The translations under genes and the position numbers were made by a program. Below the pieces are notes generated by a model. That model worked only from the letters and a program-made list of their open reading frames with translations, searched no databases and was not told the DNA's origin. A stretch of 43,222 nt of DNA, from positions 1-43,222 of the forward strand of contig JAJZWW010000001.1 of the NCBI GenBank assembly GCA_021846485.1, read 5' to 3'. Below, in pieces: positions 25,286 to 33,458 of the stretch (positions are counted from its first letter, which is position 1; each line of letters opens with the position of its first letter). The DNA comes from Actinomycetes bacterium. GTDB lineage: Bacteria > Actinomycetota > Acidimicrobiia > Acidimicrobiales > Palsa-688.

Positions 25286-26482
25286 ATGCCCGTTACTGCC
25301 ACGGACCCCGACCTGGCCGACGAGCTCGTCGCCACCGTGCGCCGCTTCGTCGAGCGGGAGGTGCTGCCCTCCGTCGCGGAGCTTGAGTCCGCCGACCGCT
25401 ACCCCGAGGAGCTGGTGGCCGGCCTGCACGAGATGGGCCTCTTCGGGGCGACGGTCCCCGTCGACCGCGGCGGCTTGGGCCTCGACACCGTGACCTACGC
25501 CCGCATCGTCGAGGAGCTGAGTGTCGGGTGGATGTCGCTGGCCGGGGTGGTCAACACCCACCTGATCGTGGCCGCGCTGATCGCCACCCACGGCACTGCA
25601 TCCCAGCGGGAACGGTGGTTGCCGCGCCTGGCGAGCGGAGAGGTGCGTGCCGCTCTGTCGCTGTCGGAGCCCGACGCGGGTAGCGACACCCGGGCGCTGC
25701 GCTGCGCGGCCCGACCCGACGGTGAGGGCTACGTCCTCGACGGCACCAAGCTGTGGGTGACCAACGGGGAGCGTGCCGGGCTGGTGGCCCTCGCGGCGCG
25801 CGCCCCGGAGGGGATCACCTGCTTCCTCGTGGAGAAGGAGCCCGGCCCCCGGTCGGGGGGCATCACCGTGACCCGCCACATCGACAAGCTCGGCTACCGG
25901 GGGGTGGAGACCGTCGAGATGTCCTACGAGGGCCACTGGGTCCCCGCCGACGCCGTCCTCGGGGGGAGCGGCGCACCGGGAGGCGACGGCGGGGAGGGCG
26001 GGGGCCTCGGACGGGGTCTGGCCCAGGTGCTCGGCGGTCTCGAGCTCGGCCGGGTCAACGTCGCCGCGCGCGGCGTCGGCCTGGCGCGCGCCGCGTTCGA
26101 GACGGCCATCCGCTATGCCCAGCAGCGCCACGCCTTCGGCGTGCCCATCGCCGGCCACCAGGCGATCGCCTTCAAGCTGGCCGACATGGCCACCAGGGTC
26201 GAGGCTGCCCGGCTGCTGGTGCGCTCGGCGGCCGAGCGCCTCGACCGGGGGGAGCGGGCAGACGTGGAGGCCGGGATGGCCAAGCTGTTCGCCTCCGAGG
26301 CGGCGATGGAGAACGCCGCCGAGGCGATGCGGGTGCTCGGCGGCTATGGCTACACCACCGACTCTCCCGTGGAGCGCCTGTACCGCGACGCGCCGCTGCT
26401 CGTGATCGGCGAGGGGACCAACGAGATCCAGCGGATCGTCGTCACCCGGCGCCTGCTCGAGCGTTACTCCGTCGAGGGCTGA
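25286..26482 (+). CDS. Acyl-CoA dehydrogenase
   Basis: A flavoprotein that introduces a 2,3-double bond into acyl-CoA and passes electrons to ETF. The 398 residues have the standard three-part fold: an N-terminal helical domain, the middle beta domain with LSLSEPDAGSD and KLWVTNGERA (FAD/substrate contacts), and a C-terminal helical domain with RHAFGVPIAGHQAIAFKLADM and LGGYGYTTDSPVERLYRDA. The catalytic base is probably Glu376 in VIGEGTNEIQR, as in short-chain and branched-chain enzymes. An unusual glycine-rich insertion (GGSGAPGGDGGEGGG) sits at about 229-243. No other beta-oxidation gene adjoins, so the chain-length preference is unknown. ATG 25286 has a TACGAT box seven bases upstream. 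Confidence 0.93.
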   Translation: MPVTATDPDLADELVATVRRFVEREVLPSVAELESADRYPEELVAGLHEMGLFGATVPVDRGGLGLDTVTYARIVEELSVGWMSLAGVVNTHLIVAALIATHGTASQRERWLPRLASGEVRAALSLSEPDAGSDTRALRCAARPDGEGYVLDGTKLWVTNGERAGLVALAARAPEGITCFLVEKEPGPRSGGITVTRHIDKLGYRGVETVEMSYEGHWVPADAVLGGSGAPGGDGGEGGGLGRGLAQVLGGLELGRVNVAARGVGLARAAFETAIRYAQQRHAFGVPIAGHQAIAFKLADMATRVEAARLLVRSAAERLDRGERADVEAGMAKLFASEAAMENAAEAMRVLGGYGYTTDSPVERLYRDAPLLVIGEGTNEIQRIVVTRRLLERYSVEG

Positions 26483-26614
26483 ACTGGCACGCCCCGGGTC
26501 CACCGGGGGCGGGCCGCCCCGTCTCGTCACCCAGTCGGCGACGTCCAGGGCTCGACCGGGGGACCGGGCCCGCCTGGTCGGTCCGGACGCAGCGGAGGTA
26601 GGGTCGTCGGCGTC

Positions 26615-28717
26615 GTGGACTGGGCGGTCGTCTCCTACGCGTTCGTCGTCGGCATGGCAGCGACGGTCAACCCGTGCGGGGCGGCCATGCTGCCCGCCTA
26701 CCTGGGCTGGTTCACCCGCTCCGGAAGGCCGAAGCGCTCCCACCGGGTCGGCCGGGCGGTCGCGTCGGGGATCGGTGCCACGCTCGGCTTCGTCGTGGTC
26801 TTCGGGGTGGCTGGAGGCCTGGTCGCCGCCGGCCTCGGGGCGGTCATGGACGCCACCCCCTACGTGGGGATCGCAGTCGGGGTGGCGCTGGTGGTGGTCG
26901 GCGTGCTCAGCGCCGTCGGGCGCCCGGTGGGGCTGCACCTGCCGGGCTCGGGTCGAGCTCTCGGTGGCCCAGGGCGCGGCCCGCGGGCGGTGGTCGGCTT
27001 CGGCGTCTCCTACGGGCTGGCGTCGCTCGGTTGCGCGCTGCCGGTGTTCCTGGCCGGCGTGACCTCCGCCTTCACCCGGGTGGGACCGGTCGGCGGCGTC
27101 GCCGCGTTCCTCGCCTATGCCCTCGGGATGGGAGCCGTGCTCACTGCCCTGGCGGTGGTCGTGGCCGTCGCCCCCGGCACCAGGCTGCGCTCCACGAGGG
27201 CTGCGGGAAGCTGGCTGCAGCGGCCCGCGGGTGTCCTGCTCGTCGCGGTGGGCGTCTACATCGTCTACTACTGGGTGGTCGGCGGCCTTCTGGTCAGCCG
27301 GTCGGCGTCGGGCCCGATCGCCGCGGTGGACGCGGTGACCAGCCGGCTGGAGGCGCTGATGAGCCCTCGGATGGGGATCGTGCTGGCCGCCCTGGTGGCT
27401 GTGGTCGGCACCGCCGCCTGGTTGGTGGGGCGCCGGCGTCCCGGTGGGAGGTGGGGCGGCGACGGCTCGGAGAGTGGCCCGACCACCCCGGCGAGCCGCG
27501 GCGTCCCCGAGGCCGCCGCCTCGGGCGGCTCGTGGTGGGCGGACCACCCCCGGCTGCGCCGGGCTCGGCCGTTCGCCGCGGTCGGCCTCGCGGGGGCGGC
27601 GGTAGAAGCCGCGCTGCTCGGAGGGCTCGTCGGTCCCGGTGGCCACCGGCCGGGGACCGCAGCGCCTGCCGCGGTGGCGAGCACCTCGTCGCCGGTGAGC
27701 GCCGGCGTCGAGGCGACCCTCGGCCTCGACTGGTTGCCGGCCCCGGGATCCCAGCCCGCACCATTCGCGCTCACCGACCAGCGCGGGCGGCGGGTGAGCC
27801 TCGCGTCGCTCCGGGGCCGGGCGGTGGTCCTCACCTTCAACGACAACCACGGTCAGGAGCTGTCCCCCCTCTACGCCGCCGACGTACGCGCCGCGGTCGC
27901 CGACCTCGGCCCACTCGCCCGCCGGGTCGCCTTCGTCGGCGTCGACGTCAACCCCTTCCACCCCGCGGTGGCCTCGGACGTGGCCTTCGACCGGGCCGAA
28001 GGCCTGGCCGGCGTGAAGCAGTGGTACTTCCTCACCGGCACCCTCCCGTCGCTCGAAGCGGTATGGAGGGCCTACGGCGAGCAGCCGACGATCGGTCCCC
28101 ACCACGTCGTCGAGCACGATTCCAGCATCCGCTTCATCGGCCCGCACGGGGTGCTCCGGGCGGTCGGCGCCTACGGGCCCTCTTCGGCCGACACCGGCCG
28201 GTGGGGCTACGACCTGGCCACCGTCGCCGAAGCCCTCCTCGGAGCCCACACCCCCCTGGCCGCCCGGACGGCGCTCACCCCGCCGGCGTCCCGGCCCACC
28301 GCGGCGGCGGGCTTCTCGCTGCCCAACGCGGTCCCCGTCGGTCCTCGCCGGCTCACCCTCGCCGGCCTCGCCGGCCACCCCGTCGTGCTCAACTTCTTCG
28401 CGTCGTGGTGCAGTGCCTGCCGCGCCGAGGCCACCGGAGTGGAGGCCGCCGCCCGCCGCTACGCCGGGAAGGTCGACTTCGTCGGCGTCGACGTCAACGA
28501 CACCCGTGCGTCGCTCCGGCGCTACGTCGCCGGGCACCACCTGAGCTACCCCGTCGGCTTCGACGCCCGGGGGTCGGCCGCTGCCGCCTACGGGGTCACC
28601 GGGCTGCCGACCACGGTGTTCATCTCGGCGACCGGATCGGTGGTCGCCCGCCACGTCGGTGGGATCGGCGCCACCGCGCTCGACCGCCAGCTGGCGGGGA
28701 TGTCCCCGGGGAGCTGA
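26615..28717 (+). CDS. Three-domain redox protein: CcdA-like, degenerate SCO-like and TlpA-like domains
   Basis: A 700-residue fusion. Residues 1-270 form a CcdA/DsbD-type membrane domain with the paired cysteines Cys21 (TVNPCGAAMLPAYL) and Cys140 (LASLGCALPVF), which carry electrons across the membrane. After a linker and another helix (about 320-340), residues 375-545 look like an SCO1/SenC copper-chaperone thioredoxin fold (FALTDQRGRRVSLASLRG), but the CxxxC metal site is gone (LTFNDNHGQELSPL); a His501 remains at the position of the SCO copper histidine. Residues 565-697 are a TlpA/ResA-like thioredoxin with an intact W598-CSAC (Cys599, Cys602). It probably takes cytosolic reducing power and reduces extracytoplasmic partners, for instance during cytochrome c or oxidase assembly. 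GTG 26615 has a TAGGGT box ten bases upstream. Confidence 0.85.
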   Translation: MDWAVVSYAFVVGMAATVNPCGAAMLPAYLGWFTRSGRPKRSHRVGRAVASGIGATLGFVVVFGVAGGLVAAGLGAVMDATPYVGIAVGVALVVVGVLSAVGRPVGLHLPGSGRALGGPGRGPRAVVGFGVSYGLASLGCALPVFLAGVTSAFTRVGPVGGVAAFLAYALGMGAVLTALAVVVAVAPGTRLRSTRAAGSWLQRPAGVLLVAVGVYIVYYWVVGGLLVSRSASGPIAAVDAVTSRLEALMSPRMGIVLAALVAVVGTAAWLVGRRRPGGRWGGDGSESGPTTPASRGVPEAAASGGSWWADHPRLRRARPFAAVGLAGAAVEAALLGGLVGPGGHRPGTAAPAAVASTSSPVSAGVEATLGLDWLPAPGSQPAPFALTDQRGRRVSLASLRGRAVVLTFNDNHGQELSPLYAADVRAAVADLGPLARRVAFVGVDVNPFHPAVASDVAFDRAEGLAGVKQWYFLTGTLPSLEAVWRAYGEQPTIGPHHVVEHDSSIRFIGPHGVLRAVGAYGPSSADTGRWGYDLATVAEALLGAHTPLAARTALTPPASRPTAAAGFSLPNAVPVGPRRLTLAGLAGHPVVLNFFASWCSACRAEATGVEAAARRYAGKVDFVGVDVNDTRASLRRYVAGHHLSYPVGFDARGSAAAAYGVTGLPTTVFISATGSVVARHVGGIGATALDRQLAGMSPGS

Positions 28718-28738
28718 TCTCTCGCGGAGCACGATGTC

Positions 28739-28771
28739 CCCCGGGCACCGGGCGGTCCCGCCGGCCCGGGG
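28739..28771. terminator. Bidirectional terminator between convergent genes
   Basis: CCCCGGGC (28739-28746) pairs perfectly with GCCCGGGG (28764-28771), and inside it GGCGG-TC-CCGCC forms a second stem. It lies in the 99-base gap between the redox fusion (+) and the amidohydrolase (-), so it can serve both. Confidence 0.55.
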
Positions 28772-28816
28772 AGCGGACCCGGTGCGCAGGCGGGAGGCGG
28801 ACGGCAACCGGCCGGA

Positions 28817-29653
28817 TCAACGGTCGCCGCCTTCGGCGGCCAGGCGGGCCATCTCGCGCCCCACGAGGTCGAGGCGTGCCTCGGCGAGGAGGGGCAGGGC
28901 TCGGCGCTGTCGCCGGGAGGCGGCCGGCTCGATGTCGGCGAACAGCAGCGACGGCTGCGCTCGCGGAGCCCGGGCGACAACCCGGCCGCTCGGGTCGAGG
29001 ACCCGGCTACCCCCCCAGAAGTTGGCTCCCGTCTCGGTCCCGACCCGGTTGACGAACAGCACCCAGCACTGCTGCATCCGGGCCATCCAACCGAGGAGCT
29101 GATCCCAGTAGGCCTCGGGGTCGACCGAGCCGGGCGCGAGGTCCTCGGCGCTGTTGGCCGGCACGAAGAGGATCTCGGCGCCGTCCTGGGCGGCGATCCA
29201 GGGCAACGGCGCCTGCCATGCGTCGTTGCAGACGAGCACCGCCGCGCGCCCGTAGCGCGTGTCGAAGGCTCGGAGCGACTGGCCGGGGCTGGTGTGCTTG
29301 CGCTCCTCCCAAGCGAGGTAGGTGGGCAGGTACAGCTTGCGCTGCACGTGGACCACCGCACCCCCCGACAGGTAGGCGACCGCGTTGTGGGTCCGCACCC
29401 CGGCAGACTCGTGGAACCCGACGACCACGTCGGGGTTGCTGACCGAGAGCGCAGCGAGGCGTGGGTCGCCGGCGGCGAGGCTGCGGTCGCCGGCCACCGC
29501 GCCGAGGTCGTAGCCGTGGGTCGCGAGCTCCGGGAAGACGACCAGCTCGGCCCCCTGCCGGGCGGCTTCGGACACCACCTTCGCGATGTTCCCCAGGTTG
29601 GCGTCGGGGTCGCCGAGGACGACGTCGACCTGCGCGAGCGCCACGCGGAACAT
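28817..29653 (-). CDS. Carbon-nitrogen hydrolase (nitrilase superfamily)
   Basis: A 278-residue amidohydrolase with the complete catalytic triad of the nitrilase superfamily: Glu42 (VVFPELATHGY), Lys106 (QRKLYLPTY) and Cys142 (AVLVCNDAWQ). It begins MFRVALAQVDVVLGD, the standard first strand, and ends with a helical tail. The members hydrolyse amides, carbamoyl groups or nitriles, or serve as the glutaminase part of NAD synthetase; no synthetase domain follows here, so it is a stand-alone amidase of unknown substrate. ATG 29653 fits the family start; the open frame extends to 29761 but that part overlaps the neighbouring hydrolase gene and is proline-rich. The two genes may be cotranscribed (73-base gap). 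Confidence 0.88.
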   Translation of the reverse strand: MFRVALAQVDVVLGDPDANLGNIAKVVSEAARQGAELVVFPELATHGYDLGAVAGDRSLAAGDPRLAALSVSNPDVVVGFHESAGVRTHNAVAYLSGGAVVHVQRKLYLPTYLAWEERKHTSPGQSLRAFDTRYGRAAVLVCNDAWQAPLPWIAAQDGAEILFVPANSAEDLAPGSVDPEAYWDQLLGWMARMQQCWVLFVNRVGTETGANFWGGSRVLDPSGRVVARAPRAQPSLLFADIEPAASRRQRRALPLLAEARLDLVGREMARLAAEGGDR

Positions 29654-29726
29654 CCCCCCGGCCGGCCTGGCTGTACCGCTGGGCTCCCGGGGCGCCGGCT
29701 CCCCGGCCGGCGACGATCCCGGGGGC

Positions 29727-30641
29727 TCAGGCAGCGGTCGCCGGGGTGGCGAGGGCCGCACGGAAGAACCCGTCGAGGCGGGCCACGAGATCCCGGAACA
29801 CCGGGTGGTCGTCGAACATCCACTCGGTGTGCCCGGCGCCCTCCAGCATCACCAGCTCCTTGGGCTCGGCGGCGGCCTGGTAGAGCGCTCGGGCTTCCTC
29901 GGGGCGGTGGAGGCGGTTGTCGGTCCCGTGGACGACCAGCAGCGGACGGCCGGCCAGGAGGTGGACCGCCCGCTCGGGCCGGAAGCGCAGGAGCAGCTCC
30001 GCCGACTCGAGGCTGACGCCGCTGCCGAACCCTGGCGCCCGGTACAGCTCTTCTCCGACGTAGCCGTCGGTGCTCGCGTCGAGGTCGAGGCGCACGATGT
30101 CCCACGGGGAGGTGATCTCCGAGCGCCCGGTCGTCGCCCTCCCGCAGCGGTCGGCTTCCACCCGCTCGAGGAGGGCGGCCCACGACGCCTCGTCGTGCAT
30201 CGCCCTGGTGGAGCGTTCCCCGTCGCCGATGGCGTTGACCGCGGCCACGGCACGTACCCGGGGATCCTCGCTCGCCTCGGCCACCACCACCCCTCCGCCC
30301 ATGCCCCAGCCGAGCAGCCCGATCCGGCGGGGGTCGACCCCGTCGGAGCAGCTCGCCCGGTCGACCGCAGCCCGCAGGTCCTCGACCCAGTCCTGCGGGG
30401 CGAGCCTGCCGCGCTCGCCCTCGCTGGCGCCGAAACCCCGGTAGTCGAAGGCCATCACCGCGTACCCGAGGGGGGTCAGGGCGCGGGCGAAGCGTTCCGG
30501 GTGGATCACCTTGAGCCCCTGGTAGCCCGAGGAGGCGATCACCAGGGGGTGGCCGCCAGCGGGGACCGCCCCCCCGGGGAGGTGCAGGTCGGCGTCGAGG
30601 CGGCAGCGCCGGCTGAAGAACGGGATCGGTCTGCTCGCCAC
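29727..30641 (-). CDS. Alpha/beta-hydrolase fold protein lacking the nucleophile serine
   Basis: A 304-residue alpha/beta-hydrolase of the X-Pro-peptidase/acyl-transferase-like type: VIASSGYQGLK, MAFDYRGFGASEGERG, then the nucleophile elbow RIGLLGWGMGGGVVV, the Asp-bearing LLVVHGTDNRLH and the His-bearing EGAGHTEWMF. The elbow is normally G-x-S-x-G; here it reads G111-W-G113-M-G115, so the serine is replaced by glycine while the other two triad members look intact. Ordinary serine-hydrolase chemistry is therefore unlikely. It may be a pseudo-enzyme, or use another nucleophile or a non-hydrolytic mechanism. GTG 30641 has a GGAG-type ribosome-binding site close by. It lies between menH and the nitrilase-family gene on the same strand. 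Confidence 0.8.
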   Translation of the reverse strand: MASRPIPFFSRRCRLDADLHLPGGAVPAGGHPLVIASSGYQGLKVIHPERFARALTPLGYAVMAFDYRGFGASEGERGRLAPQDWVEDLRAAVDRASCSDGVDPRRIGLLGWGMGGGVVVAEASEDPRVRAVAAVNAIGDGERSTRAMHDEASWAALLERVEADRCGRATTGRSEITSPWDIVRLDLDASTDGYVGEELYRAPGFGSGVSLESAELLLRFRPERAVHLLAGRPLLVVHGTDNRLHRPEEARALYQAAAEPKELVMLEGAGHTEWMFDDHPVFRDLVARLDGFFRAALATPATAA

Positions 30642-30693
30642 GCTCCATCCTTGCCCAGGGACCCGGCGCCGCCCGAGCGGGACGCCAGCTCTC

Positions 30694-31455
30694 CTACTGT
30701 AGCCCGACCGGCGTCCCGGAGAGGAAGGGCCCGACTACCCCCAGCCAGTCCTCGGGCGCCTCGAGGTGGCAGGCGTGGCCGGTGCCGGGGATCACTGCGA
30801 GGCGCGCCTTGCCGCCGAGGCAGGACACGATCCGTTCGGCGAGCGCCCGGTAAGCGGCGTCCAGCTCGCCGGCGACCACGAGAGCCGGCGAGCGCACTTC
30901 CCCCAAGCGGTCCCAGAGGGGCTCCTGGCGCCCGGCACCGGCCAGGCGAAGGCTCGACGCCAGGCCCTCGGCCGTGGCGCCGAGACGGGCCTCGAGGGCT
31001 GCCGCCTCGGCGGGGAGCGTGGAGAACAGCGGGCGCGACAGCCACCAGCGGAGGAGCTCGGGGACCCCGTCGCGCTCGACGCGGCGGGCGATCTCCTCGT
31101 CGGCGTCCACCCGGGCGGCGCGTGCCGTCGGGTCCTCGATGCCGGCGGTGGCGCTCACGAGCACCAGCCGCCGGACCAGCTCCGGGTGGCGGACGGCGAC
31201 GTGGAGGGCCACCCGGCCGCCCATCGAGTAGCCGACGTAGGCGGCCCTCTCGCCGGCCTCGGCGACGAGATCGGCGGTCTCCCAGAGCCCGGCGCGCACC
31301 CCCGCCGAGCCGCCGTGGCCCGGCAAGTCGAGGGCGACCACCTCGTGGACGCCGGCCAGCCGTTCGGCCAGGGGGCCCCACACATCGGCCGACTGGGTGA
31401 AACCGTGGAGCAGCACCACCCGGCTGCCCTTTCCCCGACTACGACCGCTCAGCAC
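30694..31455 (-). CDS. menH: Alpha/beta-hydrolase, probable SHCHC synthase MenH
   Basis: A 253-residue alpha/beta-hydrolase with VVLLHGFTQSADVWGPL, ALDLPGHGGS, the elbow YVGYSMGGRVAL (nucleophile Ser77), and the C-terminal VVAGELDAAY and IPGTGHACHLEAPE that supply Asp and His. These details match MenH, which eliminates pyruvate from the MenD product to give SHCHC in menaquinone synthesis. The call rests largely on context: its start codon is only 14 bases from the start of the divergent menD. Related 2-hydroxy-6-oxo acid hydrolases share the fold, so the assignment is likely but not certain. Its promoter must lie within the start of menD or vice versa, since there is no room between them. Confidence 0.75.
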   Translation of the reverse strand: MLSGRSRGKGSRVVLLHGFTQSADVWGPLAERLAGVHEVVALDLPGHGGSAGVRAGLWETADLVAEAGERAAYVGYSMGGRVALHVAVRHPELVRRLVLVSATAGIEDPTARAARVDADEEIARRVERDGVPELLRWWLSRPLFSTLPAEAAALEARLGATAEGLASSLRLAGAGRQEPLWDRLGEVRSPALVVAGELDAAYRALAERIVSCLGGKARLAVIPGTGHACHLEAPEDWLGVVGPFLSGTPVGLQ

Positions 31456-31469
31456 CCGATGATGGTGCC

Positions 31470-33215
31470 ATGAGCGACCAGGACACCTTCGCTGCCACCC
31501 TCGTCGACGAGTGGGCCCGGGCGGGTCTGACCGACGCAGTCGTCGCTCCCGGCTCGCGCTCCACCCCCCTGCTCGCCGCCTTGGTGGCCCACGGCTGCCT
31601 GCGCCTGCACCGAGTGCTCGACGAGCGCTCCGCCGGCTTCGTGGCCCTCGGCCTCGGTCTCGCCACCGGCCGCCCCGCCCCGGTGGTGGTGACCAGCGGC
31701 ACCGCCGCGGTCGAGCTGCACCCCGCCGTCGTCGAGGCCGACCAGGCCGGCGTGCCGCTCCTCGCGGTCACCGCCGACCGCCCGCCCGAGCTCCACCGGG
31801 TCGGCGCCCCCCAGACGGTCGTCCAGGCCGGGCTCTACGGCGGGTCGGTCCGCTTCGCCGCCGACCCCGGGGTGCCCGACTCGTCGAGCGCCGGCTCCTG
31901 GCGCTCGCTCGCCAGCCGGGTCGTCGCCGAGTCGGTCGGCCACCCCCGGGGTCCGGGACCTGTCCACCTGAACTCGAGCTTCAGGGATCCGCTGCTCGGC
32001 GAGCCCGGCCCCCTCCCCCCGGGCAGGGACGCCGGCCGGCCCTGGCACGCCCTTGTCGGGGCTCGGCGGGCTGCCGCGCCCCCCGAGCTCGTCGAGGAGC
32101 TGGTGGGCGTCGTCGGTGCAGACGGGCTGGTGGTCGCCGGCGGTGGCGCCGGGCCGGCCGCGCTGGTCCTCGCCCGGGCGCTGCGCTGGCCGCTGTTCGC
32201 CGACCCCCGCAGCGGGGCCCGGGTGCCCGACCCGCTGGTCGTGGCCGCCGCCGACGCCTTGCTCCGGGTGCCGGAGGTGGCCGCCTGGCAGCCCAGCTAT
32301 GTGCTGCGCCTCGGGCGCCCGTGGGCGTCGAAGATCCTCGGCCAGTGGCTCGCCGGGCTCCCCGCGAGCACCCGCCAGGTGCTGGTCGACCCGTGCGGGG
32401 CGTGGGCCGACCCGGAGCGGACCGCAACCGCAGTGGTGGCCGCCGACCCTTCGCTGCTCGCCACCGCGGTCGCCGACGCCGCCGGGGACCCGGTGCCGAG
32501 CAGGTGGGCAGCTCGCTGGGCAGCCGCCGAGGCGGCGGCCCAGGGGGCCATCGACGGGCAACTCGCAGCCGAGGCGGGACCGACCGAGGCGGGTGTCGCC
32601 CGCCTGGTGCTGAGCGCAGTCCCACCGGGCGCGTGGGTGGTGGCCTCCTCGTCGATGCCCGTCCGCGACCTCGAGTGCTACGGCGCCTCGCGAGGGGGGG
32701 TGACCGTCGTCGCCAACCGAGGGGCCAACGGGATAGACGGGGTGGTCTCCACCGCCCTCGGGGTCGCTCTGGGCACGGGCGCCCCGAGCGTCGCGCTGGT
32801 CGGTGACCTGGCTTTCCTCTACGACGCCGGAGCCCTTCTCGGAGCTGCGGGCCGACCCGCCCAGCTCACCGTCGTGGTGGTCGACAACGACGGCGGCGGG
32901 ATCTTCTCCTTCCTGCCCCAGGCGACGGCCATCGCGCCGGAGACCTTCGAGCGCTACTGGGGCACGCCTCACGGAGTGGACCTGGTCGGCGTCGCGGCTG
33001 CCTACGGGGTTCCGGCGAGCCGGGCAGCCGACCTCGAAGACCTGCGGCCCCGCCTCGCGGACCCGGTCCCGGGGGTGTCGGTCGTCGTGGTGTCATCGGA
33101 CCGGGCCGCCAACGTCGCCGCCCACGGACGCCTCCTCGCCGCGGTCGCGGACGCGGTGGGAAAGATCTCCGGCGCCGGCGGGGCACCCTGCCACCCACGA
33201 GGAGGGAGTGCCTGA
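31470..33215 (+). CDS. menD: SEPHCHC synthase MenD
   Basis: MenD joins isochorismate to 2-oxoglutarate using thiamine diphosphate, the first committed step of menaquinone synthesis. The 581 residues show the ThDP-enzyme plan: an N-terminal pyrimidine-binding domain (VDEWARAGLTDAVVAPGSRSTPL with the conserved Glu), a middle domain, and a C-terminal PP-binding domain with GDLAFLYDAGALL at about 444-456 and the NDGGGIFSFLPQ metal/diphosphate motif at about 472-483. Arginines of the substrate site are recognisable (PGSRST, HRVLDERSAGFVALGLG). ATG 31470 lies 14 bases from the divergent menH start, inside a small palindrome. It is convergent with menF across a 243-base gap. Confidence 0.96.
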   Translation: MSDQDTFAATLVDEWARAGLTDAVVAPGSRSTPLLAALVAHGCLRLHRVLDERSAGFVALGLGLATGRPAPVVVTSGTAAVELHPAVVEADQAGVPLLAVTADRPPELHRVGAPQTVVQAGLYGGSVRFAADPGVPDSSSAGSWRSLASRVVAESVGHPRGPGPVHLNSSFRDPLLGEPGPLPPGRDAGRPWHALVGARRAAAPPELVEELVGVVGADGLVVAGGGAGPAALVLARALRWPLFADPRSGARVPDPLVVAAADALLRVPEVAAWQPSYVLRLGRPWASKILGQWLAGLPASTRQVLVDPCGAWADPERTATAVVAADPSLLATAVADAAGDPVPSRWAARWAAAEAAAQGAIDGQLAAEAGPTEAGVARLVLSAVPPGAWVVASSSMPVRDLECYGASRGGVTVVANRGANGIDGVVSTALGVALGTGAPSVALVGDLAFLYDAGALLGAAGRPAQLTVVVVDNDGGGIFSFLPQATAIAPETFERYWGTPHGVDLVGVAAAYGVPASRAADLEDLRPRLADPVPGVSVVVVSSDRAANVAAHGRLLAAVADAVGKISGAGGAPCHPRGGSA

Positions 33216-33342
33216 GGACCGTGACCCGGGTGCACACGGCGGCGCTCAGGCTACGTCTGGGCCGGCTGCAGCGGTCGTGTCCGGCCTCGTGGGGTGCTGC
33301 GGGTAGCCGCGCGGAGGACCACCTTGCCGGGCTGGCCAATCG

Positions 33343-33361
33343 GCGCTCATGGGACGAGCGC
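33343..33361 (+). terminator. Hairpin in the gap between menD and menF
   Basis: GCGCTC (33343-33348) pairs perfectly with GAGCGC (33356-33361) around a seven-base loop, about 130 bases after the menD stop. The rest of the 243-base gap shows no gene; it may hold the 3' ends of both convergent transcripts. Confidence 0.35.
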
Positions 33362-33458
33362 GGGGCTCTTGGTGTGCCGTCGCCTGCTCGCCGGCTGGGA
33401 CGCCCGGTGACAAAGCGCCCCGTCCCGAGAAGCCGCTGGGCATGGGAGCGTCAGGCGC

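Noticed and set aside
25262..28807. An 1181-codon minus-strand frame across the dehydrogenase and redox-fusion genes
   Set aside because: It spans two genes with clear family motifs and their intergenic region, and reads as repetitive charged and glycine-rich sequence.
33216..33458. Search for an RNA gene or small protein in the menD-menF gap
   Set aside because: I find no tRNA-like fold, and the short frames are low-complexity; only one hairpin stands out.
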